Source of the DNA: CAWATZ01 sp963784995
GTDB lineage: Bacteria; Planctomycetota; Planctomycetia; Gemmatales; Gemmataceae
Assembly (NCBI GenBank): GCA_963784995.1
Contig: CAWATZ010000012.1
Location: 434,001 to 498,000 of the forward strand
DNA: 64,000 bases
Direction of reading: 5' to 3'
A model generated the notes under the pieces. It ran no database searches, was not told the DNA's origin, and worked only from the letters and a program-made list of their open reading frames with translations. The translations under genes and the position numbers were made by a program. Shown piece after piece: positions 62,900 through 64,000 of this stretch (positions within the stretch are counted from its first letter, which is position 1; each line of letters begins with the position of its first letter).

Positions 62900-64000
62900 T
62901 CACATCGGCGGGCCGCCCGCCCCACCACCCGGACCACGGCCGCCGCCTTTTTTCCGCATGCCCTTCTCGCCGCCGCCCGGGCCGCCCTTCCTGCCGCCCT
63001 CGCTGCCCAGGGCGCCGTCCTTCTGGGTCTTCCCGCTGCTCTTGCTGGCTTCATTGACCAGGGTGCGCGGGTTGAGGACCACCCGGTCACCCTCGTTGAG
63101 TCCCTCGACCACCTCGGCCACCTTCTCGTTGCAAATGATCTCGATCTCCTCCTTGTCGCTGGTGGCCAGGACAATGTTGCGCAGCTCCGGACCGCGCTCG
63201 GTCATCACGTAGCACTTCCGCTTGGGGCCCATGCCGCCCAGGATGGCCTGCAGGGGAATGGTCAGCGCGTAGTCCCTCTTGATGTCGGTCGAGATGGTCA
63301 CCTCGGCACTCATGCCGGGCCGGAGGTCCGGGATGGCATCGTCAAGCGACACCATGGTCTGGTAGACCTTGACGTCGGACGACAGCCAGTCGGTCTGCGA
63401 CGCCATGGTGGCCACGGACTTGACGTGGCCCTTGAAAACCCGGCCGGCCTTGGCGTCCAGGCGGATGCGCCTCCAGGCCCGGCTTGATCAGGACCTGCTC
63501 CACCTTGCACGCGCCCTGGGATAGTAGGTGCGGTACTCATCGATGGCCGCCTGAGTGGCGAGCCGCGCCAGGGGATTGTGCATCGCCACCAGGTTGACGC
63601 CGGCGAAACCAGTGGGTTGCCAGACGTCTGTCCCCGTTTGGACCTTGGAGAGTACGGCCTCGTGGACCTTGGCATTGACCACCATCTGCGACAGGTCGGG
63701 GATGCGGAGCATCTTCTGACCTTCCTTGACCGTTTCGCCCAGGGCCACCAGCCCCTGCTGGGACGCGCCGCTCCGGGTGTTTTCCGGCACGTAGTAGACC
63801 ACCACGCCGGCCTGGGTGCGCAGGATCAGGCACTTCTTGACTTCCTGCACGGAGTCCAGGTACAGGTCCTTTTTCTGCTCAAACACTGATTGCTTGGCCT
63901 TGGCCGAGCCCTCGCACATCTTCTGCTTGGCGATCGCCTGCTTTTTCACCCGGATGATGGCCCGTTTGGCCTCATCGACCTTGCCCTGGAGGTCCGCGGT
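62900..64000 (-). CDS. HlyD/RND-type periplasmic adaptor (runs off the window), frame interrupted near 63472 and 63517
   Basis: Visible part about 366 residues; the N-terminus lies beyond 64000. Helical hairpin-like N-terminal segment (EGSAKAKQSVFEQKKDLYLDSVQEVKKCLI), lipoyl/beta-barrel region VVVYYVPENTRSG, LRIPDLSQMVVNAKVHEAVLSKVQTG, then, in other frames, VLIKPGLEAHIRLDAKAGRVF-like text (KPGLEA is split by a base shift) and finally MASQTDWLSSDVKVYQTMVSLDDAIPDLRPGMSAEVTIST and a Gly/Lys-rich tail. Adaptors of this kind link inner-membrane transporters to outer-membrane channels. Two indels within 45 bp; all parts fit one protein. Confidence 0.65.

Noticed and set aside
1..64000. tRNA or rRNA genes
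   Set aside because: I looked in the larger spacers for cloverleaf-like or rRNA-like sequence and saw none; a tRNAscan-SE or Infernal search would decide this.

Overview
The window looks like a chromosomal stretch from a Planctomycetota bacterium, most likely Gemmatales (Gemmataceae-like). This is inferred from the GC-rich sequence with long antisense open frames, three giant Ser/Thr kinase-WD40 receptors (two of them a recent tandem pair), an ECF sigma factor paired with a kinase, a secreted sulfatase and PQQ enzyme, DUF4058 and DUF4291 proteins, small secreted Cys/Gly-rich proteins, and many intergenic palindromes. No rRNA, tRNA, CRISPR array, phage module or complete insertion sequence was found.

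Layout. 0-12 kb: the end of an HD-GYP response regulator, a Tat-type amidase, a small secreted protein, a three-gene membrane operon of unknown function, a PQQ dehydrogenase, an SGNH-like protein and a CocE/NonD hydrolase. 11.6-19.8 kb: two tandem kinase-WD40-TPR genes with near-identical 126-bp repeats. 20-25.3 kb: a small HTH-like protein and a hexuronate cluster (UxuB/YjmF-type SDR, tagaturonate epimerase UxaE, PfkB sugar kinase, and a propeller protein with overlapping ends). 25.5-26.5 kb: a junction where a HEAT-repeat gene and an AAA+ ATPase gene have both lost their 5' parts. 26.8-36 kb: a toxin/antitoxin-sized gene pair, a double esterase, DUF4058, an RluA pseudouridine synthase followed by the two halves of D-glutamate cyclase, a thioredoxin and a large haem-motif protein. 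36.4-39.1 kb: an acyl-CoA ligase and an MDR reductase. 39.2-42.4 kb: an accessory patch with SMI1/KNR4, a small unknown protein and a HicB-HicA pair whose HicB carries a membrane domain. 42.5-51.2 kb: a regulatory block (kinase-WD40, ECF sigma, NtrC-type regulator, histidine kinase, zinc-ribbon protein). 51.5-64 kb: sulfatase, DUF4291, an atypical enolase, a Kelch/FN3 protein, urocanate hydratase, secreted propeller and Ig-like proteins, a xylose-isomerase-like epimerase, an NTF2-like protein and the start of an HlyD-type adaptor.

Two things run through the whole window. First, about a dozen otherwise normal genes are broken by single-base indels. This points to consensus errors (a draft or long-read assembly) more than to decay, and each such gene is annotated as one locus with the shift position given. 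Second, intergenic spaces are filled with palindromes. Several of them are pairs of GTAG-headed hairpins resembling REP/BIME elements; some supply the stop codons of flanking genes and one is inserted in frame in a histidine kinase.
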